NCBI RefSeq assembly: GCF_028898845.1
Contig: NZ_CP118574.1
Coordinates: 806,001-870,000, forward strand
From: Streptomyces sp. WZ-12
GTDB lineage: Bacteria; Actinomycetota; Actinomycetes; Streptomycetales; Streptomycetaceae
Direction of reading: 5' to 3'
DNA length: 64,000 nt
The position numbers were made by a program, and so were the translations under genes. The stretch's first letter is position 1. Each line of letters begins with the position of its first letter. A model generated the notes under the pieces. It was not told the origin of the DNA. It was given only the letters and a program-made list of their open reading frames with translations, and searched no databases. Shown here in pieces: positions 45,194-55,412 of this stretch.

Positions 45194-46873
45194 GTGTCGC
45201 TCACCAGTCGTTTCCGCCGTTTCGCCGGTCACCGGTCCGCCGCGTTCTCGCGCGGGCCCGCGGTGGAGTCGGTGGGTGCGGCGCTGGGGGCGCTGGCGCT
45301 GTTCGCGGTGGTGGCGCGTCTCGACTACCTGCCGCACCCCGGCTACCACCTGCTGGCGGTCCCCGCCGGGGCCGTGCTCTTCCCGTTGCGCCGTCGCTTC
45401 CCGGGCACCGCGCTGCTGGCGCTCGCGGCGCTGACCGGGGCGCTGCCGTGCCTGGGCCCGGTCACCGCGGCGGCCGCGTACAGCGTGACCCGCCGCACCG
45501 TCCGGACCCGCCGGCGGACCCGCCTCCTCGGTGCCACCGGTCTGCTCTCCGTGGTCGCCGCGACGGCGACGGCGCCCTGGCTGGGCCCCGGTTCGATCCC
45601 GTACGGGGTGGCGCTGGGCCTGGTCCTGGCGGTCACCGCGGTGATCGTGCCGGGCCTGGTCGGCACCGTGTACGGGCAGCAGAGCCGGCTGGTCCGGGCG
45701 TTGCGGGAGCGCGGCGACGCGGCGGAACGGGCCAGGCGGCTGGTCGACAGCGAGGCCCGGGTCCAGGAACGGTCCCGGATCGCCGCCGAGATGCACGACA
45801 TGGTGGGCCACCGGCTCAGCCTGGTCTCGCTGCACGCCGGCGGGCTGGAGCTGGCCTTGGAGAAGGCCGATCCGGAACTGCGCGAGGAAGCGGTCCTGGT
45901 GCGCCGCACGACCGGGGACGCGATGCGCGAGTTGCGGCAGGCGCTCGGGGTGCTCGGGCCGCTCGGCCGGGACACCGGGCCGGACGCGCTCACCGACGCG
46001 ACCGGTACCCGCGCGGGCATCGAGGCACTGGTCGCGGAGTCCCGCGACGGGGGCATCGCCGTCCAACTCGCCTGGCAGGGCGCCGATCTCGCGGACCGCC
46101 CGCAGCGGGTCCGGCGAGCGGTGCACCGGGTGGTGCGGGAGGCGCTGACCAATGTGCACCGGTACGCGGCCACCGCGCATGTCACCGTCCGGGTCGTGCA
46201 CGATGCCGAGACGGTGCGGGTGACGGTCCGCAACGGCGCTCCCCCTGCGCCGTCGGTCGCCGCCGGGGACGTGGGCACCGGTCGCGGCCTGGCGGGCCTG
46301 CGGGAGCGGGTGGAACTGCTCGGCGGCGAGTTCGACGCCACCGCCCTACCGTCCGGCGGGTTCGAGGTGGCGGCCGTCGTGCCGGCCGAGCCCGGCGAGA
46401 TCGTCGCCGGTGAACGGCCCGGCGCCGCGCCCGCCGCGCCCGCGCCCGGTGCCGACGCGCGCGACGACTCCGTGCAGCGCGCCCGCCGGACCGCCGAGGC
46501 GCTGACGCTCGTCTTCGGGCTGGCCGGACTGGGGGTGCTGATGGTCCTCGGGATCGGGTTCGTCTTCGTCGGCCACCCCCGGGGCGTGCCCTCGCCTCCC
46601 CAACCGCCCTACGTAGGAATGCCGTTCCAGGACCTGGCCAAGCAGGGCGTGGCGGACTTCCCCGCCATTCGGGCCGCGGCCACCGGCCACGAACCGCCCC
46701 GCCCGGCCGGCACGGTCGGCTGCATCTACCCGCTCGGCGACGCCCACGGGGCCCGCCCCGGCGGCTTCCCGGTGACCCGCTACTGCTTCGACGCCGCGCA
46801 CCGCCTCATCGCCATCGACCGCTTCACCGTCCCGTCGGTTCGGGACGCCGCCCCCTGGGAGACCCCCCGATGA
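45194..46873 (+). CDS. NarL-type sensor histidine kinase with C-terminal membrane helix
   Basis: Order: four or so N-terminal membrane helices (25-165), a HisKA_3 dimerisation domain with the phospho-accepting His201 in RSRIAAEMHDMVGHRLSLVS, an HATPase domain (about 305-395; GTGRGLAGLRERVELLGGEF), then a further membrane helix (about 483-510) and a 50-residue tail containing GCIYPLGDAHG and TRYCFDAAHR. A membrane helix after the ATPase domain is unusual and would place the tail outside. The stop overlaps the start of the response regulator gene (ATGA). Confidence 0.9.
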   Translation: MSLTSRFRRFAGHRSAAFSRGPAVESVGAALGALALFAVVARLDYLPHPGYHLLAVPAGAVLFPLRRRFPGTALLALAALTGALPCLGPVTAAAAYSVTRRTVRTRRRTRLLGATGLLSVVAATATAPWLGPGSIPYGVALGLVLAVTAVIVPGLVGTVYGQQSRLVRALRERGDAAERARRLVDSEARVQERSRIAAEMHDMVGHRLSLVSLHAGGLELALEKADPELREEAVLVRRTTGDAMRELRQALGVLGPLGRDTGPDALTDATGTRAGIEALVAESRDGGIAVQLAWQGADLADRPQRVRRAVHRVVREALTNVHRYAATAHVTVRVVHDAETVRVTVRNGAPPAPSVAAGDVGTGRGLAGLRERVELLGGEFDATALPSGGFEVAAVVPAEPGEIVAGERPGAAPAAPAPGADARDDSVQRARRTAEALTLVFGLAGLGVLMVLGIGFVFVGHPRGVPSPPQPPYVGMPFQDLAKQGVADFPAIRAAATGHEPPRPAGTVGCIYPLGDAHGARPGGFPVTRYCFDAAHRLIAIDRFTVPSVRDAAPWETPR

Positions 46874-47544
46874 CCGAGCCCGCCCGGCCGATCCGTGTCC
46901 TGCTCGCCGACGACGAGGAGATGGTCCGGCACGGCGTCCGGCTGATCCTCCGGCACGCCGACGACATCGACGTCGTCGCCGAGGCCGCCGACGGGCAGCA
47001 GGCCGTGGCGGAGGCCGCCGCGCAGCGCCCCGATGTGGCGCTGGTGGACATCCGGATGCCGGTGTGCGACGGGCTGAGCGCGATCGAGCCGCTGCTGGCC
47101 CTGGAACCGGCGCCGCGCGTGGTGATGTTGACGACCTTCGGCGACGAGGACAACGTGGTCCGGGCGCTGGGGGCCGGCGCCTCGGGTTTCCTGCTGAAGG
47201 ACGAGGGCCCGCAGGAGCTGATCCGCGCGGTGCGGGCGGCCGCTGCAGGCGATGCCGTGCTCTCCCCCGGCGTCACCGGCTCGGTGATCGCGCGGATGCT
47301 GCGCGGCGGGGCCGGGACCGTCGCCCCCACGGCCGGGGACGACCGGATCGACCGGCTCACCTCCCGGGAGCGGGAGGTCCTCGCGATGCTCGGCGAGGGC
47401 CTGTCCAACCAGGACATCGCCCAGCGGCTCGGGATCGGGGTCGGCACCGTGAAGACGCACGTCGGCGCGATCCTGGAGAAGACCGGTTCGACGAGCCGGG
47501 TGCAGGCGGCGGTCCTCGCCCACCGGGCGGGCCTGACCTCCTGA
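46870..47544 (+). CDS. NarL/LuxR-family response regulator
   Basis: Receiver domain with phosphorylation site Asp60 in DVALVDIRMPVCDGLSAIEP, conserved Lys in GFLLKDEGPQEL, and a C-terminal LuxR helix-turn-helix (LTSREREVLAMLGEGLSNQD, VGTVKTHVGAILEKTGSTSR). 224 residues. Translationally coupled to the histidine kinase, and the next genes are an ABC transporter, as in bacitracin/lantibiotic-type sensing systems of actinobacteria. The transporter genes are the likely regulon. Confidence 0.95.
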   Translation: MTEPARPIRVLLADDEEMVRHGVRLILRHADDIDVVAEAADGQQAVAEAAAQRPDVALVDIRMPVCDGLSAIEPLLALEPAPRVVMLTTFGDEDNVVRALGAGASGFLLKDEGPQELIRAVRAAAAGDAVLSPGVTGSVIARMLRGGAGTVAPTAGDDRIDRLTSREREVLAMLGEGLSNQDIAQRLGIGVGTVKTHVGAILEKTGSTSRVQAAVLAHRAGLTS

Positions 47545-47831
47545 GGCCGGGGCTGGCCTCGCCCCGCGGCCGACTCGTCGTGCTCGCCCGGCGCCCGTTG
47601 GCGACCCGTTGCCGTTGACGGCCCGTTGGCGGGCCGTCTCTGTCCAACGGCAGAGACGCCTCCCCCACGAGGTCTGTCCAAGGGCAGGGAAAAGCCCGCC
47701 GCCTCTCCCCTCCGGCAGAGCCCAACTCCCGCCTCCAGAGCGATGTTTGTGCAGGTGAAAGCGGTGAGGATGGTGGTGTTCCTCCGGTCCGCCGCACCCT
47801 CGGCGGACCGTCACACCCAGGCGGAGTTCTC

Positions 47832-48608
47832 ATGTCACAGACGTTCCCCACCCCCGGCTCCCACGCCACCGAACCGGCCGCCCGCGCCACGGGCCTGACC
47901 AAGGTGTACGGGAGGGGTGAGACGGAGGTGACCGCGCTGGACTCGGTGTCCGTCGAGTTCGCACGGGGCCGGTTCACCGCCGTGATGGGCCCCTCCGGCT
48001 CCGGCAAGTCCACGCTGATGCACTGCATGGCCGGTCTGGACAAGATCAGCACGGGCTCGACGCGGATCGGCGGCACCGAGCTCGGCGCCCTCTCGGACAA
48101 GCAACTGACCGCGCTGCGGCGGGACAAGGTGGGGTTCGTCTTCCAGGGCTTCAACCTGCTGCCCACCCTCACCGCGCGGGAGAACATCCTGCTGCCGCTG
48201 TTGCTCGCCGGTCGCCAGCCGGAGGGCGCCTGGTTGGAGGCGGTCGTCAACACGGTGGGCCTGGCCGGTCGCCTCACCCACCGCCCCAGCGAGCTCTCCG
48301 GCGGCCAGCAGCAGCGGGTCGCGGTGGCCCGGGCCCTGGTCTCGCGCCCCGAGATCGTGTTCGCCGACGAGCCGACCGGCAACCTCGACTCCCGGTCCGG
48401 CGCCGAGATCCTGGGCTTCCTGCGCGACTCCGTACGGGAGTTGGGGCAGACGGTGGTGATGGTCACCCACGATCCGGTGGCCGCCGCGCACGCGGACCGG
48501 GTGGTGTTCCTGGCGGACGGCCGGCTCGTGGACGAGTTGCTCGAACCGACCGCGGACGCGGTGCTCGACCGGATGCTCCGGTTCGAGGCCCAGGGCCGCA
48601 CTCGCTGA
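47832..48608 (+). CDS. MacB/LolD-type ABC transporter ATP-binding protein
   Basis: A 258-residue ATPase: Walker A GPSGSGKSTLMHCMAGLDKI, signature LSGGQQQRVAVARALVSRPE, Walker B VFADEPTGNLDSRSGAEILG and the H-loop VMVTHDP. The DEPTGNLDSRS sequence is characteristic of the MacB/LolD group. It follows the two-component genes after 287 bp and works with the FtsX-like permease downstream. Confidence 0.95.
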   Translation: MSQTFPTPGSHATEPAARATGLTKVYGRGETEVTALDSVSVEFARGRFTAVMGPSGSGKSTLMHCMAGLDKISTGSTRIGGTELGALSDKQLTALRRDKVGFVFQGFNLLPTLTARENILLPLLLAGRQPEGAWLEAVVNTVGLAGRLTHRPSELSGGQQQRVAVARALVSRPEIVFADEPTGNLDSRSGAEILGFLRDSVRELGQTVVMVTHDPVAAAHADRVVFLADGRLVDELLEPTADAVLDRMLRFEAQGRTR

Positions 48609-48721
48609 ACCGACCGGGTGCCGCCGGTCGTTCGCCCCGCGCCGCGCACCGCCGCCGGCGCGACGGGCCCCGGCCCCACCCGCCCCCTCTCCCTCTCCCC
48701 AACGCCCCTGGAACTGCCTCC

Positions 48722-51286
48722 ATGCTGCGAACAGCCCTGCGCAACGTCCTTGCGCACAAAGCCCGTCTGCTGATGACCGTGCTCGCGGTCTGCCTCGGCG
48801 TCGCCTTCGTCTCCGGCACCCTCGTCTTCGCCGACTCCTCCGCCGCCGCGTTCCGCGCCGCCGCCTCCAAGAACTTCGCCGACATCGCGGTCAGCGTGGA
48901 CCCGAAGTTCGCCCCGTCGAGCAACGCGACCGACCAACGCACCACCGCCCTGGACGACGCGCTGGTACGGAAGTTGGCCAAGGTGCCGGGCGTCAACACC
49001 GTGCGCCCGTTGGCCGACGGCTCCGCCACCCTGTCCGCCAAGGACGGCAGCCCGTTGCGGGCTGGCAGGACCTGGTCGAACCTGGCCGCGGCCTACGTGC
49101 CCGGCGCGGACGGCAAGGACGACCGCTATCCGCTGCTGAAGGGCCACGCCCCGCGCAGCGGCGACGAGTTGGCCATGGACGCCGGCACCGCCGCCACTGG
49201 TGGGTTCGGCATCGGCGACAGGGTCAGGTTCGCCACCGACGGCCCGGTGCTGTCCAAGCGGCTCGTCGGCATCGTCTCCACCAAGGACCCGCGGGTGACC
49301 GCCGGCGGGACCCTCACCCTGTTCGACAAGGCGACCGCCCAGCGGCTGTTCGCCTCCCCCGGCCACTACACGGGCATCGACCTGTCGGCCGCGCCCGGCA
49401 CCAGTCAGGCCGAGCTCTCCCAACGGGTCACGACCGTGCTGCCGGCCGACCGCGCCGAGGCCACCACCGCCACCGCCCAGGCGGCCCAACAGGCCACCAA
49501 CGTCGACCGGTTGACCCGGGGCTACCAGAAGATGCCGATGATCTTCGCCGGGGTCTCGCTGTTCATCGGCTCGTTCCTGATCGTCAACACCTTCACGATG
49601 CTGGTGAACCGGCGCACCCGTGAGATCGCGCTGCTGCGGGCGATCGGCGCGTCCCGCCGCCAGGTGGTCCGCTCCGTCCTGTGGGAGGCCGCCCTGGTCG
49701 GCCTCGCCGCATCGGTGGTCGGGTTCGTGCTCGGCCTGGGCATCGCCATGGCGCTGCCACATGTCCTGAGCGCCTCGGCCGGCCCGCTGCCCAGCGGCCC
49801 GCTGGTCATCGGCTTCCAACCGATCGCCGCCGCGCTCGCCGTGGGCGTCGGCGTCACCGTGCTCGCCGCGTGGCTGCCGTCCCGTCAGGCGGCCAGGATC
49901 GCGCCGGTCGAGGCACTGCGCACGGCCGAGCAGCCGCCCTCCGCCGCCCGCTCCCGGATACGCGGCCTGGTGGGGCTCGTCCTGTTGGCGCTCGGCGCGG
50001 GCCTGTTGGTGTCGCTCACCGGGGCGAAGGACGCCTCCGAGAGCAACCTCCAGGACGCGCTCCTCGGTTGCGCGCTCCTCGGCGCCGCCCTGATCGTGCT
50101 GGCGCCACTGCTGGCCGTCCCGGTGATCCGCCTCCTGGGACGGCTGACCGGCCGCTTCGGCATCGTCGGCCGCCTCGCACGGGAGAACGCGCTGCGCGAC
50201 CCGCGACGCACCGCGGCCACCGCCTCCGCCCTGCTGGTCACCACCGCTCTGGTCTCCGGCCTCGCCGTCATCGGCAACTCCACCGGGCAGGCCCTCGACC
50301 GCCAGGCCGCCTCCGGCCTCGGCGCCGACTACGTGATCAGCGCCGGCGCCACCACGACCACCATCGACGCGGCCGCCGCGCGACGGCTCACCGACGCCTC
50401 CGGGGTGCGCACCGCCACCGCGATCGCGGACTCCACCCTGTTCCTCGGCGGCATGACCCAGCCGATCTCCGGCGTCGACCCGGCCGCCGTGGCCGACGTC
50501 CTGAGGCTCCGCTTCGTCAGCGGTTCCGCGAAGGACCTCGGACCGGGCCGCATCGCCGTGTCCCGCACCCTCGCCGAGCACAACGGCCTGAGCGCGGGCA
50601 GCCGGCTCAACGCGAGCATCGGCCGCAGCGAGAACGTCAAGCCGTACACCGTGACCGGCGTCTACGACGACAACCCGGTCGCCGGCGCCGCGCTCGGCTA
50701 CCGCGCGGAGGTCCAGGCCCACAGCTTCGTGCCCGACTCCGTCCAGCGCGTCCTGGTCCGCACCGACCACGGCACGGTGTCCAAGGAGATGGAGGGCCGG
50801 CTGCGCACCGCCGTCGGCAACAACCCGCTGCTGAAGGTCCAGGACCGGAACCAGCTCGTCCACGAGGCCGCCGGCACCGTGGGCAACCTGCTCACCCTGA
50901 TGTACGGGCTGCTCGCCATCGGCGCCGTGATCGCCACGCTCGGCATCATCAACACCCTGGCCATGTCGGTGTCGGAGCGCACCCGCGAGATCGGCGTGCT
51001 GCGCGCCATCGGCATGGACCGCGTCGGCATCCGACGGATGATCCGCATTGAGGCGGTCACCGTCGCCGCGTTCGGCACGCTGCTCGGCCTGGTCGGCGGG
51101 GTGTTCGGCGCCTGGGCGGTCGGCGCCCTGGCCAACGGCGCGCTCACGACGTACTCGCTCGCGCTCCCCTCGGGAACCCTGGCCCTGGTGTGCCTGCTCT
51201 CCCTGGCCATCGGAGCGGTCGCCGCGGCCCTCCCCGCCCGTCGAGCAGCCACCCTGAGCCCCCTGGAAGCCACCGCGGAACGGTAA
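48722..51286 (+). CDS. FtsX-like ABC transporter permease
   Basis: An 854-residue permease with two FtsX modules. The N-terminal helix (LLMTVLAVCLGVAFVSGTLV) precedes a large extracytoplasmic domain; FtsX helices appear at about 275-400 (FIGSFLIVNTFTMLVNRRTR), a central helix pair at 420-480, and again at 720-845 (ATLGIINTLAMSVSERTREI, GVLRAIGMDRVGIRRM). With the upstream ATPase it forms an efflux or envelope-stress transporter, possibly for a peptide antibiotic. Starts with ATG. Confidence 0.94.
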   Translation: MLRTALRNVLAHKARLLMTVLAVCLGVAFVSGTLVFADSSAAAFRAAASKNFADIAVSVDPKFAPSSNATDQRTTALDDALVRKLAKVPGVNTVRPLADGSATLSAKDGSPLRAGRTWSNLAAAYVPGADGKDDRYPLLKGHAPRSGDELAMDAGTAATGGFGIGDRVRFATDGPVLSKRLVGIVSTKDPRVTAGGTLTLFDKATAQRLFASPGHYTGIDLSAAPGTSQAELSQRVTTVLPADRAEATTATAQAAQQATNVDRLTRGYQKMPMIFAGVSLFIGSFLIVNTFTMLVNRRTREIALLRAIGASRRQVVRSVLWEAALVGLAASVVGFVLGLGIAMALPHVLSASAGPLPSGPLVIGFQPIAAALAVGVGVTVLAAWLPSRQAARIAPVEALRTAEQPPSAARSRIRGLVGLVLLALGAGLLVSLTGAKDASESNLQDALLGCALLGAALIVLAPLLAVPVIRLLGRLTGRFGIVGRLARENALRDPRRTAATASALLVTTALVSGLAVIGNSTGQALDRQAASGLGADYVISAGATTTTIDAAAARRLTDASGVRTATAIADSTLFLGGMTQPISGVDPAAVADVLRLRFVSGSAKDLGPGRIAVSRTLAEHNGLSAGSRLNASIGRSENVKPYTVTGVYDDNPVAGAALGYRAEVQAHSFVPDSVQRVLVRTDHGTVSKEMEGRLRTAVGNNPLLKVQDRNQLVHEAAGTVGNLLTLMYGLLAIGAVIATLGIINTLAMSVSERTREIGVLRAIGMDRVGIRRMIRIEAVTVAAFGTLLGLVGGVFGAWAVGALANGALTTYSLALPSGTLALVCLLSLAIGAVAAALPARRAATLSPLEATAER

Positions 51287-51365
51287 CCGCCCCGCCCAAC
51301 GACGCGCCCCGACCCGGCCGTTGCTCCCCCCGCTCCGGGGAGCTGCGGCCGGGTCATGCCTTCTT

Positions 51366-51669
51366 TACCGGGGGCGCCGGGACTCGTCCTCGAAGTGATC
51401 GCCATCCAACGCTGGCGCCGCCCCCTCGTCCACCTGCCGGCAACAGGGCCTCCCGGCGCCAGGGTTGACGTCGCACCCCGATCCGCCGGGAGGCCCCGTC
51501 GAGGGGACTCACGCAGTGTGCGCAGATACGACGCGTAGGTGTCGGTAGCACCATTGGTGTGGGTGGAGAGCAACTCCGGATGACATATTTCTGACAGAGC
51601 GTCAACATTCCGCGCGATGACCGCCACAAACCGCTCCCGCTCCAGTCGCGCGATCGCCTCAAACGTCTT
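51366..51669 (-). pseudogene. Decayed SnoaL/DUF4440-type gene
   Basis: On the minus strand one frame reads EAIARLERERFVAVIARNVD then HPELLSTHTNGATDTYASYL, which is the start of an NTF2-like (DUF4440) protein. A stop lies just before it with no ATG. The middle of the domain is missing, and the end (WMAITSRTSPG) runs past its stop in the wrong frame. So the gene has lost its start, an internal piece and its stop. The remainder of the 51287-52068 gap shows no gene; it contains the promoter of the PLD-like gene. Confidence 0.55.
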
Positions 51670-52068
51670 TCTCTAAGCCGGTCATGCTCCGACGCCACCC
51701 CGCCCAGATCGACTGCCACCCGCGGCCACACCCGAGCCGCCGGCTCCACGACACACTCCGCGGCGGCACACGGGCGAACGGGCAAGAGCGCGACAAGGGG
51801 ACCAGATAGGCAAACTGACGGTGAATCATCACTGAACTCGCGAGAGGACACGACCTCCGCAAATCCGGACCCCGCACCAGCGCAAATGAAAGACGATCTT
51901 TAAACCCCCGAAATTTTATGGCAGTTGCTCCACATTCGAACACGCAACGCTTTGCACAACACTTCCCTTCTCTTCACCTAACTGGGCTTCAGCGGGTCTC
52001 GGGGCTGTGCCTTACTGGGGTGCGCTACGCGCGTTGCGCGCCCCCCCACTACGTCAGAGGAGAATCCG

Positions 52069-53058
52069 GTGAGCCCCACCCGCCGTTTCATACCCGTCCT
52101 GTGCGCAGGCGCCTTGGCCGCGGTAGGTGCCTTCGTGCCCGCCACCGCCCACGCCGCGAGCCCGTTCTCCTTGGTGATCCTCCCGGACCAAAAGGAAGGC
52201 CCGATCTACGACTTCGTCAACTCGGCGAAGAAGTCGATCGACGTGACCATCTACGAGCTTCGTGACACCACGCTCGTCAACGACCTCGTCAAGAAGCAGA
52301 AAGCGGGCGTCAAGGTCCGCGTGGTGTTCGACTCCCAGCACGCGTCCATCGACGGCGCCGCCTACAAGGCGCTGTCCGCGGCCGGCGCCGGGGTGACGTA
52401 CTCCTCCTCGGACTACGTCTACACGCACCAGAAGACGATCACCGTCGACGGCGTCAAGTCGTACATCAGCACCGGCAATTTCGACACGAAGTACTACGCG
52501 ACCTCGCGTGACTACGGTGTCTTCGACACCGACAAGGCCGACGTCAATGCGATCGAGAAGGTCTTCGACGCCGACTTCGCGAAGACCTCCGTCACCCCGT
52601 CCGACGGCACCGACCTGGTCTGGTCGCCCACCGACTCGCAAAGCCATCTACTGGCCCTCATCAAGGGAGCGAAGCACTCCCTCGACGTCCAGCAGGAGGA
52701 GTTCGGCGACGCCGCATTGGTGAAAGCCGTCGTCGCGGACGCGAAGCGCGGCGTCACCGTTCGCGTCGTCGCGGAGAACCAGCGCTCGAAGTACAGCAAG
52801 CAGCTCAAGAAAGTCACCGCAGCGGGCGGCAAGGTGAAGACGTATTCGAGCTCCACCGGCTACTACATCCACGCCAAGGCCATCGTCTCCGACTACGGCA
52901 CCTCCGCCGCCAAGGTGTTCGCCGGCTCGGAGAACTTCTCCTCCAACTCCCTCAACCACAACCGCGAACTCGGCCTCATCGTCAGCGACACCGCGGTCAT
53001 CAACGGCATCGAAAAGGCATTCACCGCCGACTTCGAGAAGGGCTCCGGCCGGGCCTGA
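52069..53058 (+). CDS. Secreted phospholipase D-like protein
   Basis: A 329-residue PLD-superfamily protein with a signal peptide (RRFIPVLCAGALAAVGAFVP, cleavage after about ATAHA, residue 29). Both HxKx4D motifs are intact: H120/K122/D127 in YTHQKTITVDG and H268/K270/D275 in YIHAKAIVSDYG. Each is followed by the conserved Asn/Ser-containing strand (STGNFD, GSENFSSNSL). It should act outside the cell as a phosphodiesterase on phospholipids or nucleic acid. Starts with GTG and GAGGAG upstream. Confidence 0.92.
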   Translation: MSPTRRFIPVLCAGALAAVGAFVPATAHAASPFSLVILPDQKEGPIYDFVNSAKKSIDVTIYELRDTTLVNDLVKKQKAGVKVRVVFDSQHASIDGAAYKALSAAGAGVTYSSSDYVYTHQKTITVDGVKSYISTGNFDTKYYATSRDYGVFDTDKADVNAIEKVFDADFAKTSVTPSDGTDLVWSPTDSQSHLLALIKGAKHSLDVQQEEFGDAALVKAVVADAKRGVTVRVVAENQRSKYSKQLKKVTAAGGKVKTYSSSTGYYIHAKAIVSDYGTSAAKVFAGSENFSSNSLNHNRELGLIVSDTAVINGIEKAFTADFEKGSGRA

Positions 53059-53447
53059 CGAATCCCGGTCCGCCCTCCTCCGGCGGCCGCCTCGCCCACG
53101 CCTGACCCGGCGCCGATACACCAGAGGCCCGAGGCCACCTACGGAAACCGCGAAATGCACGGTATCCGCAGTGACTTCGGGCCTTTCGGCGCTCATTACG
53201 GCCCCAATATGCGGAATTGACTGGCAGCGACTTGATGAACAACCGGACGGCGACCTGTTAGTGACTCGCACCGGGGAGTGAGCGACAGCGCGGACGGTGA
53301 TCATCCGGATCGGAGCCGCCGGCCCAGGCACCGCGGAGTGAGTCCCCGACGCGAGCGCGCGCTCCGGAGGGCGCCTCCCCCCGCCCGTTCCCTCTCCGCG
53401 GGCCGCCCGCGGCCGCCATCCGCCCCCGAGTGAGACAACCGGCGAGG

Positions 53448-53483
53448 CGGCCAGTGGGTCAACCCCCGTCAGCCCACTGGCCG
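53448..53483. other. Strong hairpin in the 53059-53821 gap
   Basis: CGGCCAGTGGG and CCCACTGGCCG form a perfect 11-bp stem around a 14-base loop. A further GGCGA/TCGCC pairing flanks it. It may be a terminator or an RNA element ahead of the protease gene. No gene is supportable elsewhere in this 763-bp gap, although 53500-53740 is AT-richer and should contain the protease promoter. Confidence 0.45.
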
Positions 53484-53821
53484 TTCGCCGTACCGAGGGA
53501 AAGCCTTTGCCGTAGCTCGGTGTCTCCTTGACGCAGAGTTCATTATTTTTCACATACGCCACCACTCACTGGGGTGGCATCGCTGAGTGCACGTGCGCAA
53601 CTCATCACCGGCAGGCCGGTGCACCCCTGACAGGACGCCACATCCGCACGATCCGCAAGCGCTTCACGCCGTGTCATATCGATGTGCCATGTCGACGCCC
53701 CTTGTCGATATGTCATGTGCTTGACAGCCCCCTCCTGTGAAGAGCATGCGGAGCAGGACCACGAAGGCGTCCCCGTCCCCAGGCACTGACTGCCGGTCCC
53801 TTCCCCACGGAGGTCATTCCC

Positions 53822-55111
53822 TTGCGTTCGCTACGAAAGGGCAGATCCGCAGGCACGCAGGGACTGGCGCACCGCGCCGTCCCGGTCCTGCTGTCGGCAG
53901 CAACCCTCGTCATCGGCGGCATGATCGCCGCCGCCCCGTCCAACGCCGCCACCGCGGCGCCCGCGGCCCACGCGTCGCCCACCGTGGCGGCGCCCCACGC
54001 CAAGGTCCCCACCCACCGGCTGTGTGCGCATCCGACGAAGCCCGGATACATGGCCTGCAACGCGGTGGCCCGCACGGACATCAAGCCGCAGCTCTCCCTG
54101 CGCCCGGACGCCGCGCCCTCCGGCTTCGGGCCCAGTGACCTGCAGAGCGCGTACAACCTTCCCCAGTCAGGCGGCTCCGGCCAGACCGTGGCCATCGTCG
54201 ACGCCAACGACGACCCCAACGCCGAGCAGGACCTGGCGACCTACCGCTCCCAGTACGGCCTGCCCGAGTGCAGCACCGCCAACGGCTGCTTCCAGAAGGT
54301 CGACCAGAACGGCGGCACCAACTACCCCGCGGCGGACTCCGGTTGGGCCGGCGAGATCTCCCTCGACGTCGACATGGTCAGCGCGGCCTGCCCCTCCTGC
54401 CACATCCTGCTCGTCGAGGCCAACAGCGCCAACATGAGCGACCTGGGCACCGCGGTGAACCGCGCCGTCACCATGGGCGCCAAGTTCGTCTCCAACAGCT
54501 ACGGCGGCGGCGAGGACTCCACGGACACCTCCTCCGACGAGCAGTACTTCAACCACCCCGGCGTCGCCATCACGGTCAGCTCCGGTGACAGCGGCTACGG
54601 CGTCGAGTACCCGGCGGCCTCCAAGTACGTCACCGCCGTCGGCGGCACCTCGCTCCAGCAGGACAGCAGCTCCCGCGGGTGGAGCGAGAGCGTGTGGGGC
54701 TCCAGCGCGGGCGGCAACGGCGCCGGCTCCGGCTGCTCCCAGTACGACGCCAAGCCGGCCTGGCAGCAGGACACCGGCTGCGCCAACCGCACCGTCGCCG
54801 ACGTCGCGTCGGTCGCCGACCCGGCCACCGGCCTCGCGGTCTACGACAGCTACCAGGCCACCGGCTGGAACGTCTACGGCGGCACCAGCGCGTCCTCCCC
54901 GTTCATCGCCGGCGTCTACGCCCTCGCCGGCACGCCGGGTTCGGGCGACACCCCGGCCTCGTACCCCTACAGCCACGCCTCCGCACTGAACGACGTCACC
55001 AGCGGCGCCAACGGCACCTGCTCCCCGTCGTACCTCTGCACGGCGGGCACCGGCTACGACGGCCCGACCGGCCTCGGCACCCCCAACGGCACCGCGGCCT
55101 TCACCAAGTAG
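53822..55111 (+). CDS. Secreted sedolisin-like (S53) serine protease
   Basis: A 429-residue exported protein: basic N-terminus, hydrophobic segment (VPVLLSAATLVIGGMIAAA), then a linker of about 60 residues. The catalytic set of S53 peptidases is recognisable as Glu178 and Asp182 in AGEISLDVDMVSAACPSC, Asp256 in SSGDSGYG and Ser356 in YGGTSASSPFIAG. It lacks the large N-terminal activation domain of typical sedolisins, so it is a compact form. The start is a TTG with GGAGG eight bases upstream. A 14-bp terminator hairpin follows the stop. Confidence 0.9.
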   Translation: MRSLRKGRSAGTQGLAHRAVPVLLSAATLVIGGMIAAAPSNAATAAPAAHASPTVAAPHAKVPTHRLCAHPTKPGYMACNAVARTDIKPQLSLRPDAAPSGFGPSDLQSAYNLPQSGGSGQTVAIVDANDDPNAEQDLATYRSQYGLPECSTANGCFQKVDQNGGTNYPAADSGWAGEISLDVDMVSAACPSCHILLVEANSANMSDLGTAVNRAVTMGAKFVSNSYGGGEDSTDTSSDEQYFNHPGVAITVSSGDSGYGVEYPAASKYVTAVGGTSLQQDSSSRGWSESVWGSSAGGNGAGSGCSQYDAKPAWQQDTGCANRTVADVASVADPATGLAVYDSYQATGWNVYGGTSASSPFIAGVYALAGTPGSGDTPASYPYSHASALNDVTSGANGTCSPSYLCTAGTGYDGPTGLGTPNGTAAFTK

Positions 55112-55212
55112 GACGCCGCGGAACCGCGTGCGACATGGTGAGGACCCGGTGACGCCGTAGCCGTCAGACGGCCGTCCACCGCATGACAACCCAACGGCAC
55201 AGTGCGACCGAT

Positions 55213-55252
55213 CGTCACAGTCCGGCCCCTTCCGAGGAGCCGGACTGTGACG
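55213..55252 (+). terminator. Terminator of the sedolisin-like protease gene
   Basis: CGTCACAGTCCGGC and GCCGGACTGTGACG form a perfect 14-bp stem with a 12-base loop, about 100 bases after the stop codon. There is no U-tract. Confidence 0.8.
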
Positions 55253-55412
55253 GTCTGCGGTGCGCCTCCCGGTGTGTCTCTCCCTCATGGACGCCCGAGG
55301 AACCACCGATGGGATGGATGGACGGGCTGGGGTGGCGGAGGCGCCGGACGCGGCTCCCCGCTCCTTCCCCGCCAACCCCGCAACTCCATCCTCTCAACGG
55401 AGAACGACACTC

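Noticed and set aside
47357..50863. Very long open frame on the minus strand (over 1,100 codons) opposite the response regulator, ABC ATPase and permease genes
   Set aside because: Low-complexity Gly/Arg/Gln-rich translation, no domain, and fully antisense to well-supported genes; a normal effect of high GC content.
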